NCBI GenBank assembly: GCA_037043455.1
Contig: JAWPHD010004497.1
Location: forward strand, 1-64,000
DNA: 64,000 nucleotides
Reading direction: 5' to 3'
From: Cyrtodaria siliqua
Taxonomy: Eukaryota > Mollusca > Bivalvia > Adapedonta > Hiatellidae
Of this stretch, positions 26,227-40,400 are shown piece after piece. The position numbers were made by a program, and so were the translations under genes. Position 1 is the first letter of the stretch, and the number at the start of each line of letters is the position of its first letter. The notes below the pieces were generated by a model. That model saw only the letters and a program-made list of their open reading frames with translations, searched no databases and was not told the origin of the DNA.

Positions 26227-26309
26227 GCCCTGAACGGGATTTGAACCACCGCCTTGCACTTTTAAGTTGTGAAGGATGTACGCTAAACCACTAGACCACG
26301 GCCATCTAT
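26227..26309 (-). repeat. tRNA-like pseudogene or SINE head
   Basis: Minus strand atggccgtggtctagtggtt (A-box region) and ggtggttcaaatcccgttc (B-box and T arm), ~83 nt, with a plausible acceptor-like end. The anticodon arm is not convincing. No tail or target duplication seen. Confidence 0.6.
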
Positions 26310-26544
26310 TGGTATGGTGTAGCATTTTTAACACAAAATAGGCATTACGTAATAACTAGCGCGCACACAAATCTCATCAAGCACTAAATAACTAGTCGAG
26401 ATATGGTTGTTTTGAGGCAAAGTATTAGTTTCATATTGATAATATACTGTATTACACAAGGCAATGTTAATTTACACGTGCGACAAGATGGACTGCATAT
26501 GTATATTTCCATTTTGAGTTGCGTTCAAACAAAAGGTATTTTGC

Positions 26545-26625
26545 TTTTCTCAAGTAGCGTTGTACTTCAGTGGATAGAGTACCTGGAGTATCAGACGGTT
26601 GTGTGTTCGAGCCCCGAAATAAGCA
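26545..26625 (+). repeat. tRNA-like pseudogene or SINE head
   Basis: Plus strand acttcagtggatagagtacc (A-box region) and tgtgtgttcgagccccgaaa (B-box and T arm). It resembles an Arg/Lys-type tRNA body, but the acceptor stem does not pair well. Confidence 0.5.
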
Positions 26626-26639
26626 AACTTTTTTTTCTG

Positions 26640-28315
26640 TAAAAAATATTGTTACCTGAATATAGATACGATATGCACTGGTCGATGTCTACACAGTAAA
26701 TGATTTCCTGCGCTATATTTGCTCGCTTAAATATCTGATTTCGACATGAGCTGGAGAACATGAAGATACAAATTAGGACACGCCTACAAAGAAGAAATCA
26801 ATTGATATAGGGACTGTGTAGCTTTAAATGCGCCTAAATGATGTCTTCGTTGCCTAAGGATTTATATTCATCAATATGTTTGAGTTTGCAAGTCAGACAT
26901 AAATCTAAGTTCAGGATTAGGACAAATGAATCAAATCTGTTCATCAAACATCTGAATCTGTTTTCTTGCTTACCACTTTGTCTGAGTTCAACATTTTGAG
27001 TCTACTGTCAAACAATCTCAAAAGTCGAATTTTAGTCTGATACTTAGACTCATACCTATTGATGAATTTATTTAAATCCAGGACGTATTTCAACATCAAC
27101 AATCATAGGCTGTGCTGGATTGTGCTACAGTATATATCTTCAACGTGTTTTTGATATTGTAACGTACATTACATAATGTAACATATCTAGTTTGTATCAA
27201 ATTGGTATCAAATTGGTGAAAATTAATGTCATTATAGAATTACTTGTATGTAGTCCATTACAAAATAAGATGTATGTGTGCAACCTAATTTGTGGAGCAA
27301 AATCACTCATCAGTAATCAACGCACGTTTATTTTTAAAATGACATGGCTCAAAGCAGCAACGGTTGATCACATTTTCGCAAAACAACCGCCATGACGCAT
27401 ACTTAACAAACATATCTGAAATTATATTGAAACGTGAAGATTCAAATCGTTTGTATAGAGTGGTTTTAGACAATCTAACCCAATTCAGTGTTGACTATAT
27501 TTGATTTAAATATATTTACGCTTTAATGTGTCTGTGAATGCCATGATATTCAGCAGTATAACAAAGCAATTTTATTATTTCATCTGTGTAATGTTGCCAG
27601 TAAAGCTTGTATTTCAAAATATGTCTCGAAACAAATTAATCGAATATTCACATTACAGTTATTTGGAACACGCTTATTCCCATGTTGTAGCTTAAGGCTA
27701 CAAAGCTTTATCGAAAAACAGTGTTAAGCGTCGTCCTGAATTCATATGACTCAATTGTAAAAGCGGAATGACCTCGTGTACATATCTGTAATAACGAAAG
27801 GTAAAATTAAACCGGTAGAACTTGAATATGCTTCTGACATACAAATGTTAGACGTTTAATCAAACATATGCATAAATAAATTTAAACAACAACACATAAA
27901 CACACTCCATGCATTTGTTATCATGCATTTAGAAAGGACATTCGGTTAATTTTTTCAAAACAGGATATGAAAATAATACTTTTTTTGTGGTGGGCATGTG
28001 TTTGGGGAGGTATATATGGGTGAGTATTCCGTTCCCTACCAAGAATAGGTTCTTTCTTCATGCTAAGCATGTGTTTTGGGGAGGTATATATGGGTGAACC
28101 ACATTCCTATACATACAGTTGGAATAAAAAATGATCTTTTCTTAAACTGTGTATATATATCATATAAATATCGCCGTTTAACATGTTTAAAACTGTAAAA
28201 CTTAACCCAAATAATCCGTTAGGATAACCCTATTGCACAAAATGCAATACTGGAACTACCCGGAAACTTGACAAATGTCTGATTTCGTCAGTAAAACAAG
28301 TATATAGTGGATTAA
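26640..28315. other. Intergenic region 3' of the Ig receptor gene
   Basis: No coding exon supported. A 30-bp phrase, catgtgttt(t)ggggaggtatatatgggtga, occurs twice at 27994-28023 and 28067-28097. No close AATAAA was found just downstream of the receptor stop; the nearest on that strand is near 27571. Confidence 0.45.
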
Positions 28316-28320
28316 AACCA

Positions 28321-28416
28321 TTAGTCGGTTGCAACGTTATTGTTAGGTTCTAATTTATAATATTCTCGATCTGGTGCTTCTTCGTCAGCTGGAGTTGTGT
28401 TATTTTGAGATTTGGG
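28321..28416 (-). CDS. Ig receptor exon 9: terminal tail
   Basis: 96 bp coding, phase 0. Acceptor ttcaactgtatag. Encodes PKSQNNTTPADEEAPD then REYYKLEPNNNVATD and TAA. YYKL after an acidic run is a typical kinase/SH2 site and also fits a YxxL endocytic signal. Confidence 0.68.
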   Translation of the reverse strand, partial: PKSQNNTTPADEEAPDREYYKLEPNNNVATD

Positions 28417-31400
28417 CTATACAGTTGAAATTGCCATAATTTAGGATGCCTGGTGTATTTCCTATACGACAATTATGCGACATTGTTTGGTACCACTGTC
28501 AGTCAAGAGATATGTCACGTGACAGTCGATTTTGTTGCAAACTTGCATCTGCGTAATACATTTCAGACATTACTGATGTGTCGATGTCGATTTCATTGTA
28601 AACAGGTTCTGAAATATGAAGCATTTATTTAGATTTGTGTATACAATAGTTTGTATGTACATGCATCTGTCCCTCATGTTGTAACCCAAGTTACCCTAAT
28701 CGTGAAAAATCGGCCAATCCCGTCATTCTTCAGGATCACGCCTCTTGTGTGTATCGACGCATCGGTATGTTCAAAATCTAGACATTTTGTTAGCCGGAAG
28801 ACAACGGAACAAACAACAGTGCACCGTTGCTTAGCTGTTGCTATGAAAATAATTCAGCCGTTAGTCACACGTGTTGATTTATAATTTACGTTGCATTTCT
28901 ACTATTTATAATACAAATGAAGGTTTTATCACAGCATTCATGTAAAATAAATTATAGATCGAGCAATCGGTTAATTGACATTGCAAAACATTGATGATAA
29001 CTTTGATTTTGAACACAAATTCGTTTTGGCGGGAATCTAAAGAGCGTCATGCTAGGATGACGTGTGCGTCATGCTATGATGACGTAACATATATGGACAC
29101 CGTCGAGTTACCTTCGAGTTATGCTTAGAAGAAGTATACGAGATATTGCGAATGAAGCTACCCGAGATAATAAATAATGAAATATTTGCTCTGTTTGTTC
29201 CGTTTATATTTGATTTATATGATTAACATAAACTGAAAACTAAACAAACTGTTAGTAACTGTATATAGTGTATTCAGAATCGTTGTTTATTTATTAAAAT
29301 TAAATCACCCAAGTTACTGTTTATATAGTGAATGGTGACGTAATCGATATAGAAAATATATTAAAGGAATTAACTAAAATACCCTCCACAGTTTTACACT
29401 AATCAATAAACACAATCTTACCGTCAACCTCTTCTCCTTGAATATACCTGAAACGTGTAAATACATATCTACATGACTGTATAAAGACTTTATGGTTAGG
29501 TAAAGACACTAAACATACTATACATGCAGTACAGTTAAATTCACCGGCCATGTTTTGTTTCATGAACATGTTTATGTTTATTCAATCAAATCAATACACA
29601 ACAATAGATATTTACAATTCACACATTGCAATATCTATGAAAAGCGAGAATACGATTTTATTTGATGACGTAGATCACCATTATCTGCTTGTTTGTAAAC
29701 TCTTTAAAGAAGAAAGAAAAAAAAATATACAGTCATACTATTTGAAACGGCCAAATATAATTAAATTCGAGGAAGTGATGAATACAAATAATGAACAAAA
29801 ACCTAAGAAATTAAGTGTGTTTATAGATATTGTTTTGAAAAGTGTAAAGACCTAGATATAAAACGATTGTGTTGAAGTTACAAATTATGTCATACCAGGA
29901 GTTAACCATAATATTATATTTTTGACGCTGAAAGTACAAATAATTGGTAATTGGAAACTTTTGATGTAAACCTTTATTATTATGTCTATGCTGAATGATC
30001 GAGTTATTATATTACACTAGCCTTTCTCTCGTCGTCTGATATGTTTCATTTTACTTAGAAACGTTTTCTGGTGAAGAATGCTATCACATTGGTAATACGG
30101 ACCGTCTGTAAAGTGTTTTCATTTACTGGGACTGCGTGTCTTGTAGTTTGACTGTCAGTGAAGTGTTTTCATTTACTGGGTTAAAACTTGCCTTCACTCA
30201 ACAACGTGTATGTATGCCAATGTTTATTTATCTAAAGTCTGTGGTAGACAAACTATGTTAAAGTAGTCATCAATTGAATTGCAAATATTAATAACTATTA
30301 AAATTCCGTGGTGGATTAATTGTTTGACGCCTTTTAACTTAAAAAACACATACTATAAATCATAATGTCAAAATAACGTATGACAATTGTAACTATTTCG
30401 ATAAACTTAATCTGACTTTATAGGCACTATATAACGGTGCTCAAATTTAGATAATAAACAACTAAGTGTTAACTTAGTTGGATAGTAATATTATCTATAT
30501 TTATCCTTTTTGTCATACATATGAAAGTACTTGTATAACTTTATCTCATCGCAGACTGACATGAATTATCTCTCTTCATCTTTTCTGTCGCTTACTCGCC
30601 ATAATGATTGTTAAATATGATGTATTTTTTTTATATCCGTTGCTGTTTACATATGTAAATCTTGGAACAAACATTTTTGAATTGAATTGAGAAAACTTTG
30701 AACAGGTAAATTAATCAACGGGTAAATGTATTTATCAATTATCTTTCAATAGTTTTGCAGCTATACAATTCATATTTACCTATTTGTCCCAGTGCAGTCA
30801 AGTAGTGATAAAAGTAATATCTACGTCATACATTTACATACAACTTAGTAGCGGTTTTAAATATATGTTGGACTATCAAAAACAATTCATATGATGTTTA
30901 AGAGTTAAATTTGTTAATTGATAATACTACAAAAAGGGCGGCCATTCATCTTTAATCAAAGCCTAGACACCGATGCTTAACTTACAAGCAAACTTACCTT
31001 ACAAGTTACAGTACGAGATAACAGGTTACTAGTCATGAATACATTATTATAGCCAACCAATTCATAAAGCTATATAACTTTAAAAATAACGCAACATCAG
31101 GCTGGGTATACACTAGGCGACACTTATAAATACCTTAGTTACATGTTTTTTCATACGTTTTAAATTAAATGTACAATTTTGACAAAACAATTAATTTGAT
31201 GATCGCATTACATTTAGTCACCGTTTAAAAGGACGTGTTCAAACAATGAGCAAATTGTGATGAAAAATAAATGATGTATTAGCATTTCAAATAGGGACAT
31301 TTAAAAGTGTCGTCCAGTGTACATGAGCTGCTAACTGTTCAGTGTTTCTTCCAGCAAAGACTTGATTTTAGATAAACTAATTTACTGAAGATAAGAAATA

Positions 31401-34400
31401 ATTCATTTTCGCTCAGTAATGAATCATGTCTCGTTAGATGGGACTAAGTAGCAGATCATGCATATACACTATTTGATACAGTTGAATCATTTACTAAGTA
31501 TAAAACATTCGACATCGACATTTGCTTACCATGATACTAGAATGTTGACGTAGTTATCCCATGACTTTTAAACTGTTCACCTTTTAATTTTTTAACTGAA
31601 AAACGTGGGTTATAAAGTTACTTAAAGTTCAAATTCATTTTGCCAATATTGAATTTCAGAATGCAGTTTTAACATATAGCATAATATTTAAAATTTCAAC
31701 ATAATAACCTATTTTTTCCGCGCGATTGATATATATTGTAAAGGTATTGAAAAAAGGTTTCGTCTTTGAAAACAATATGGAAGCAAACAATTAATTGATA
31801 TAATAATAAGCGACACACGGTTCCCTCTCCTGAGGAAGTGCAACTGACAGATTTAACATAAATTACTTTAATATAGTCTAATGCCATTTGGGTGGGAACA
31901 ATATCAGAGCTGAAGACGATATTGAGATAAAAACTTACCTAACGGAGATTTCATTGTTGTTTGCTTGTTTATTATTTTCTGAAAAGACAGAAATTACATC
32001 TGGTAAGTTTAACAGTTCAAAGTCCCCCATTTAACCACTACTAATTGTGTTGGATACCTTTCTTTACAAGTGTTTTCTAGGGGGATTACACCCAAGGAAA
32101 TAGGTCTGAGATACTCGTGAACATGTCTAGCAATGAATGAATGTCGATTCTAAAGGAAGTTTGTATGGATGAGTTCACAGTTCTGTGATAGGCAACGAAG
32201 AGTATTAGACTACAATAATTGTAATATCCTGCACTGGCGCATGACAAGATACTTTCAAAATTGAGTTACTTATTTTACCATAGAAATGGACACACCGAGG
32301 TACAAATATGATCAGTTGATACTCGTACAAAATGCATGTCACTATAAACAATTGTGTTCACCTTACGATAATGAAAATAGTCAATAATAGTGAGGCAGGG
32401 TTTCCATGTTTTACTTTAATTATGTAAAACGTTAACGGTAGATCTATATTTGTAAAAAATATCTATTTAAATAGAGACAAGCTTTAGAAAGGGATAAGTA
32501 TCTTACTCTTATGCATCATCTGATTCCTTTTAACCCATATAACGGTCACGGCAACCACAACAATAACGAAAACCACACAAAGCGAAACCGCAATCACGGA
32601 CACATCGTTGGTTCTATTGTTATTGGTGTCTTTATCTAAACATGTGGAATTACTTAACTGTGGCGTTGTCTCTGAAATATAATACGTACGTCAATATCAT
32701 ATTATTGTCAGGATATGATAAACCCCCTGTGCAAGTCACGCCCCCTAGATTATAATAAAAGAAAAGCAATCTGCCTAATAGCGTTTACTACCACCGGTCC
32801 GTCAGTCGTTACTGTCGAAATGGGAATACATACCAATCAACCAGTCGACACGTCCGGTTACCGAGGTATAACTGAATATTGCCGCCAATAATAACATAAA
32901 TAAGGACTACACGTCTGTTTCAAAGTTGTTTTGACTGTATAATTATGTTGATTTTGCACATGAAATCAATCTCTGTTGATCCGAAGGAAGTGGTAGTCGA
33001 TGCCTTCTTTAATGAGATGCTTAACTAAGTAAAAGTGCTAGGTATATTAGTACTGCGAGAAATATGCTTAAAGTTCTCGAGCCATGTTTTGTGTCATGAA
33101 CATGTTTATGTTTATCTAAATCGAAATCAATAAACAACAATAGATATTTACAATTCACACATTGTGAAAAGTGAGAATAAGATTTTATTTGATGACGTAG
33201 AAAACTTTGAACAGGTAAATAATTCCACAGGTAAATGTATTTTTTAATTATCTGGCAATAGTTGTGTAGCCATACAATTCAGATTTACTTCATTTTCCCG
33301 GGCAGTCACGCAGTGGTAAAATTAGTATCTACGTCATGCAAATAATACTTATTTTTACATACAACTTAGTAGCGGTTTTCAATATATGTTTCTCTCCGAG
33401 ACTATCAGGAAATGTTCATATGATGTTTAAGAGTTAAATTTGTTTATTGATAATACTACAAAAAGGGTGACCATACATCTTTAACTAGTATGTGTATATA
33501 GTGAATCCAGTGGTAAACCAAAATTACCGAAGTTATTATGTCTACTTATATCAAATATTTAACAATATGGTCGACATATTGTCTTTGTCTTTGATGCATA
33601 TAGTTGTATATGTAAGAAGATGTATTATTTCGAACACAATATTAAGGCAAGCATTTGCATATGAATAAACGAAAGGTAAAAAGTAGTCCAATGCTGTTAC
33701 AACAGGATGTATTAAATTACTTAATATCTTCTAATAAAAACGTCAATCCCATCCCTCCATACCCGAATATTCATAATAATGTTGATATAGATTCTACATA
33801 TAACGCCGTTTTTATGATTGAAATAATTATTGGTGTTTATTCACTTGGATCCAATATTCGAACGTTTATATGCAACACAATACAGCAAGAAAGTGGAAAA
33901 GGAAAACGTCTATAAAACTATTCTGAATTGCTTTTTAAGATACGATTATGTAATGCTTATACGTGATTTATCCCCTGGGTAATTTTGTGAAAGTATTAAT
34001 TCATATCATGCTTTGTGTTGCTGTATTCAAAGATGAAATTGATTATTAGTTATTCTATTAGATATGTCGACATGTGGTTAACACATCTCGATATGTTTTA
34101 TACTAGTTGTCTTTCACGTGCCGCATCTATAAAATCGAAATGCAATACTTTTCCCAACACATGTTTCATAACATATTGGGACTTTTAATTTCCACAATTC
34201 TCCGACCACAAACAGAATAGTCAAAAGCATCTATGGTTGCATGGTTTAATCTATAGTGGTGTCCTCTTCTAGATACGTGGGCCAACTTAACTGGACTGTT
34301 GTTTTGTCTAAATTATAAGTTTATACACGTATCACAGTATGATATTCCAGGGTATAAAAATCTCGAGTCTAGGTCTCGTTTGTCAGATGTATAGTATCTC

Positions 34401-37400
34401 AAACCTGAGTAAAGTAAATCATTATCGCGCCTATCAATTCCAGCTAAAAGTTTCCATAACAGAGGCAATCAATGTCATGTATAACAATATATATTGTGCA
34501 TAACAAATCCAACTACAAGTGTATAACAATAGCAAAGTAAAAGCAACTATATTTACTTTTACATACCAGAGTAAAACAATTCCGCCAAATAAGGTACACA
34601 TTATTATCTACCAGTCATCACTTAATTCCCTTCTAAAGGAGAATAATTACTCGTTGTCGCCGCCTGCAATAACAGAAATACTGACGAAACATTTAGTTTC
34701 ATTTTTTTCTTGAATTACCGAAGTGATTATATATGATAATATCAAAACGTCAAGAACATGGTCGATTTGCCTTTTCAGATACGGTTATATATACATACCA
34801 AATGTATGTCAAACATAATGGTAAAGCACAAGTTTGTACGTGAATAAACGAAAAGCAAAAGCTTGCTTACGCAGTAAAATGCATATTAATTTACGTAATA
34901 TCCATCTAAAATAGTCACCCACCCCTGCCAACCTCTCTAATCTAAATAATAATAATAATAATGTTAATATGGCTCTGTTTAGCTATTTCAGTTTGTCTTA
35001 CACCGCTGTGTGTGTTGATTAATACATGCATTGGGTCTTTATACATTTGGATCAAACCAACGTTCATATATGCAACGCAACACATCTAGTGTTTGTATCA
35101 GGAAAACGTCTATAAACTATTCGGAATTGCTGTTTAATATAGGTGTATATTTTGGAGGAACAATACGTTTTCTTTACTAGTGAGTTTCCCTTTGCAATGT
35201 GTCTTTGTAATTCTCGAAGTTATTAATCTGTATCATGTAGTGTTGCTACCTTCAGAGATGAACATATATAAGGTATTTAAACATATTTAAATAAGTAACA
35301 TTTGCGCTTGCCGCTTAGTTTTGATAACCATTTCGTGACTTCAAATTCAAAGGAAATTGTTTACTAGTTAGTCTATGATAAATGTCGAAATTACGACGAT
35401 ATGTTTTATGTTATTTGGCTTCCACGTACCACAACAATATAATACATAGAGGATCTTACATGCCTGTTTAATATTGAATGAAAGAAGCTGGATCAAACCG
35501 ATATGATACGAGGCTGCCTCGTATCCATTTTATCCAACGATTTTAATAAAAGCAATATTATAAGGAGAAATTTTAATATAGTCGAACACGATAATACAAA
35601 AATATTGCTTTCTTGGTTTGATTGAGACTGTTCATGAACGGTAGTGAAAATTCAATATAATATAGGCACGAATGCTAAATTGTATTATCACATTATCACA
35701 ACTCCAATAATGCCTCATCATACAGTACATTTATTATTGTAGCTGCCTATATATTATATATAACAGTGTCGTAGGATGACGTCGTATGTTTGTATGATGA
35801 CGTCGTATGTTGATTCGGTCTTCTCCGTACGGCCCCGAACAAATGAATTACCTCGTCGATTTCCGTAAGCCAGTATTTTAAATGGTTACGGAAATTCCGA
35901 TGCACACCGAGCTGAACGGAACAACCGAACAATAATTCGGACTTTATTTGCATATTTATTAAACTAGTGCAATATGATAAATATATCATTGCTTTATTAT
36001 TTTCTCACACTGCCAGTCATGTGATAAATATACTATGCTAACCACAGAGCCATCACAATAATGAACAAACCTTTGCTTCCGTCGTTAGTGGTTTCCTCAT
36101 CTAAATATGTGGGACTACTGAACTGAACTGGTGTTGTCCCTGGAAAACAACAAGTTTATCAACGTATAACAATAACGTTAACCAGTGCATGACAATCCTG
36201 AGATCACGCCTCCCAGGGCATAACAATACAGCCAACCGTAAATGTGAAACAATATCGCCTACCAGTTTCGCCTTGTATTGTTTAAATCAGTCTCGTATGA
36301 TTAACAACCCTACTAATGTGTGACAATTCTGTCTACCGGAGTACATGATTGTATAAATGGACGTCGCAGCCTACAAAAACAGCAATAACGACAACAAATT
36401 GTGTCATTGTACATGTTATATACAGTTATTTTCACCATTGTATATTTGTTAATCAGCATGCATAATGTAAAAGCAAGACAGTGTACATAAATAAATGGAC
36501 CTTATTTTGTTTATTTATTTTAGTATGATGCATATGAACAAAACACTCTGTGAAAACTAGTGTCATGCACACGTCCTATACAACAACGGACAAATACTAA
36601 TACTATACCTATTTGGGTTTAATTTGGTCTTGTGTTTTCAGCTGTTACTCATTTATCAACACTAAGTTGCTAAATGTAGGTATAACAGTTTCCAGGAAAC
36701 TCATCAACAATAACGAAATATCGTATTCGTTTCAATATTTAAACAACGTCTACTTTATACATTCTAATAATATTCAATAAGATGGCATTTCATTAACAAA
36801 AACACACTAAACAATACCTGATGTGGTTGTTTCGGGTAAGAAGATATGCACTTCAGTTAGTCCAATGTATGATTCGCCTGTGACCGTCCTGCAGTCGATG
36901 CCGTTAGTCCCTTCGTCTTCTCTTGTTAAACCGTGTATATGCAAAGTCAAATTACTCTCATTATATTTCTGGGGATTTTTGTTGAAATTTCTTTCCTTAT
37001 CAATTAACACAAATCCTGCAGAAGAGCTGTAGTCACGTATCCATCGGTACATATTGTTTCTGATGTACGGTGACATATGAGTACTGGGTATCAACCGAAT
37101 ATCACAGTTAATTATTTTACCAGAGTATCTGCACGCTGTGTGGAGCTTACCACATGATGGCAATGCTGCAACGAAAGAATAGTATATTAGTTAAATAGTG
37201 TTTTGCTAAATATAAAATATACCCATCTCGATGACTTTCGCCTGTCTCCTTTATAAGCCTCCCAATATTCAAAAAGAAATCAGACTGTGATAACCCTCCG
37301 CATAATTAAAACCACCCTTCTAATGAAGCTGTGTTTCCAGAATTGAATATTTGGCATTTACTTTGATTTAACACCCATTCTTATATTTAATACAATAAAT

Positions 37401-40400
37401 CAAGATTTAGGTAGGGATAGGAAAGAATCTACTTATTATTATGTCACCTTTGGCATATAGTAGTCGTCCCGTCCGTCAGTCCGTCCGTTCGTTCGTTCAT
37501 CCGTACAATCGTGTCCGAGTGCGTTTAATAAATCTGACAATAATGGACACATTTTCAAATAACTTGGCACAATTGCTCACCACAACAAGACGACGTATCG
37601 CGTACAAAAACCAGGTCCGTGGCTTCAAAGTCAAGGTCACACTTAGAGGTGAAAGGTCAAAATGAAGTGCTTTCGTGTCCGGTTAATAACACTGACATTC
37701 ATGGACAGATTTTCAAATAAATTGGCACATGTGCTCATCACAACAAGCCGACATGTCGCGCAGAAAATCCAGGTCCGTGGTCCAAGGTCAAGGTCACACT
37801 TCGAGGTCAAATTTCACTTCCAGTGACATTTCTTGTTTTAAATTATATTTTTATACCTGTTTATATTTGGAAGGCGTAGTATTTTTCCATTATTTGTGAT
37901 TCCCCTTGCCATTTATTGTGTGTTATTACATTGTGTTAATGTAATCCATGAAGGTGTTAATTCGAGAATGGTTTGTCTAGATGAACATACAATCATAAGG
38001 TATACTTAAATGTAGATTATAAAACTGTGATGTTAGTAATTGCAGTAACGATCGGCATTTCAATTTAAAAAAATATAATAATAACTTCAGCATTAAACTT
38101 TCAGTACAACGTTTATAGCCTACTCACCATACATATACAATACAGTGAGAACAAGAACAACAAAGAAAATCAAAACAAAACATGGTAAGCAAATCTACAT
38201 TGAAGTTTACAGAGAAGCGTTATAGCTTTTTTTACCATTCTTTTCTTTTTTAAAAAGGAAAACAGGTTGAAATGTGGTAAAGAAATTTAAAATTGCATTT
38301 CATTTCGAAGTTTAAATGCAATATTAACATATTATGATAAGTTTATAACTGTTCTGTTCGAGTTAGTTTAAACTTATTTATTTTACATCGATATTAACGA
38401 AAGCTCTATGAACTTATTTGGATCACACTCGATGTCTTTCTGGGTAGAACCATTACTAAGCAATGCAGATAAAGTGTCTTGCTCAGGGACACAACTCATT
38501 TGGCAATGGCGGGAATCGAACCCACGAGCTTCGGATCCTGGGTCCAACGCTCTACCACTAGACCACAGTGCTCCAGTCTGTTCGAGTTATTAGACATTAA
38601 CGCATCACATTTGTTTATCGCGGGCCATCTGCAAAAGTAAGGTTTGGAATATTTCTGTCTTAAGTGCCTATATATTGGACATACAAGCAAAAAATGGTAT
38701 TCGTTTAAAAATATATTTTGGGTACAATGTATACATTTTCTATTTTCTCGCGGAATATTAAGATATCTTACCATTTTCAATGGCTAAATTGTGAGAGGAG
38801 AGTCTAAATCTAACCAATGCTATTCGGAATTAATTATCATATAATAGGTTTAAATAGTTTTCCATATCAAAGCTGTGTTTATAGCGGCAGTATGATTCTA
38901 ACCTGTTAGAGTTATTGATATTTGAGTACAAACTTTGGTGGTATGAGCCAATCAAGCGTTGTTTTATTAATTTATGTGGAATATCTGCTTCACATTGATA
39001 TAACCAAACATCCGAAAATCCAAGGTTGTCAAGGATGTCTTTAATTTGATATGCCCAAATGGAACCGTTAATATAATAATTATGATTATCAACATCGTTT
39101 TTCAACATCATGTATATTCTTTTTGCCAATAGATTTTCATTAAGATACAATATTTTAACCAATATCTGAGCATATTAAGTTTTCTCTTTATAATTAGTGG
39201 TACTCGGTCTAATTCATCGTATAAACCTGTGAGATTGGTAGACTTCTTGACCACTAAAATTCTTCTAACAAAATTTCGTATAGATTATTTCAATATCGTT
39301 AGCCTCGTCAATTCCGCAAACTTTTGAGATATAGTTTAATACAGAGGCAACTAGTGTGTCGAAAGGTCTACATTTGTCTGATATTGGTGAGTTTATTTGA
39401 TTGAATGTGGAAAATAAATTATGCAGTGCGAATGAAGCATGTTGTGCCAACCTATTTTGCGTTCTTAACTAAATTCCATTTTTGAAGAAGAAAAAGCACA
39501 TCTAATTAAAACAGGTGACAACTTCTATTATGCTATCATGAAGGTAAAACTTATATTGTGAGTGACGACCTCTTTCGAATATCATTCATTTTGTTTGTTT
39601 CTGTATTTATATTTAGGCCCCAGGTCCTACAATATACTTGAATGTCATTTAGTAACGACTGTAAAGAAGCGGGGGACGAAGCAAATACAACCTCATCATC
39701 GACATATAACATCATAAATAAACTCAGATTGTCGGTACTAAATATGTCATCAAGTTCTGAATTTACATATTCCGAGATTTCATTAATGAACATCATAAAT
39801 AGGATGGGCGAACTTGGGTCCCCTTGCTTTAGGCCGACATATGAACTTATGGGTTCTGATAATGTTGATTTATATCTAATGCTCGATTTGACAACATTAT
39901 ACATTGCCTTAAGTGCTCTAACAATGTTTGAGCATCGCTAAATTAAAAAAAGTATGTGTGCGGGGTGTGGGGGCATTGCCCCGGACCCGCTAGGTTATCG
40001 GGCCTATCTATGCATTTCAGGTCAGCTACGCCCCTACATACATTATGCTAGTATGTGCGAGAAGAATAAAAACACCCTAAACTATACCTGGTGTGGTTAT
40101 AACGGGCAAGGATATATACACTTCGGTACGTCCGACGTATGATTCGCTTGTGAACCTCCTGCAATCGACGGAGTACGTGCCTTCGTCGTCTCCTGTTAAA
40201 CCGTCTATATGTAAAGTGAAATTACTCTCAGTGTATTTATAGGGATGTTTGTTGAAGTTTGTTTCTTTATTTATTATCTCTATCCTTCCATGTGCTCTTC
40301 CGTAATGAATCCATCGGTACATGTTGTTTCTGATGTATGGTGACATGTTCGTACTGGGTATCAATCGAATATCACAGTTTATTGCTGTACCTGAGTAGCT

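Noticed and set aside
26227..26625. Two functional tRNA genes
   Set aside because: A and B boxes are visible, but acceptor stems and anticodon arms do not pair convincingly; called tRNA-like only.
31696..31843. Cytoplasmic exon after exon 6 (CTSSGEGTVCRLLLYQL...)
   Set aside because: A usable acceptor and phase exist, but the content is hydrophobic and repeat-like, and exons 7-9 give a better tail; mentioned as a possible alternative only.
38496..38780. A single protein joining the LINE C-terminus to ...RLEHCGLVVERW
   Set aside because: The second part is SINE sequence inserted with a 13-bp duplication; the join is accidental.
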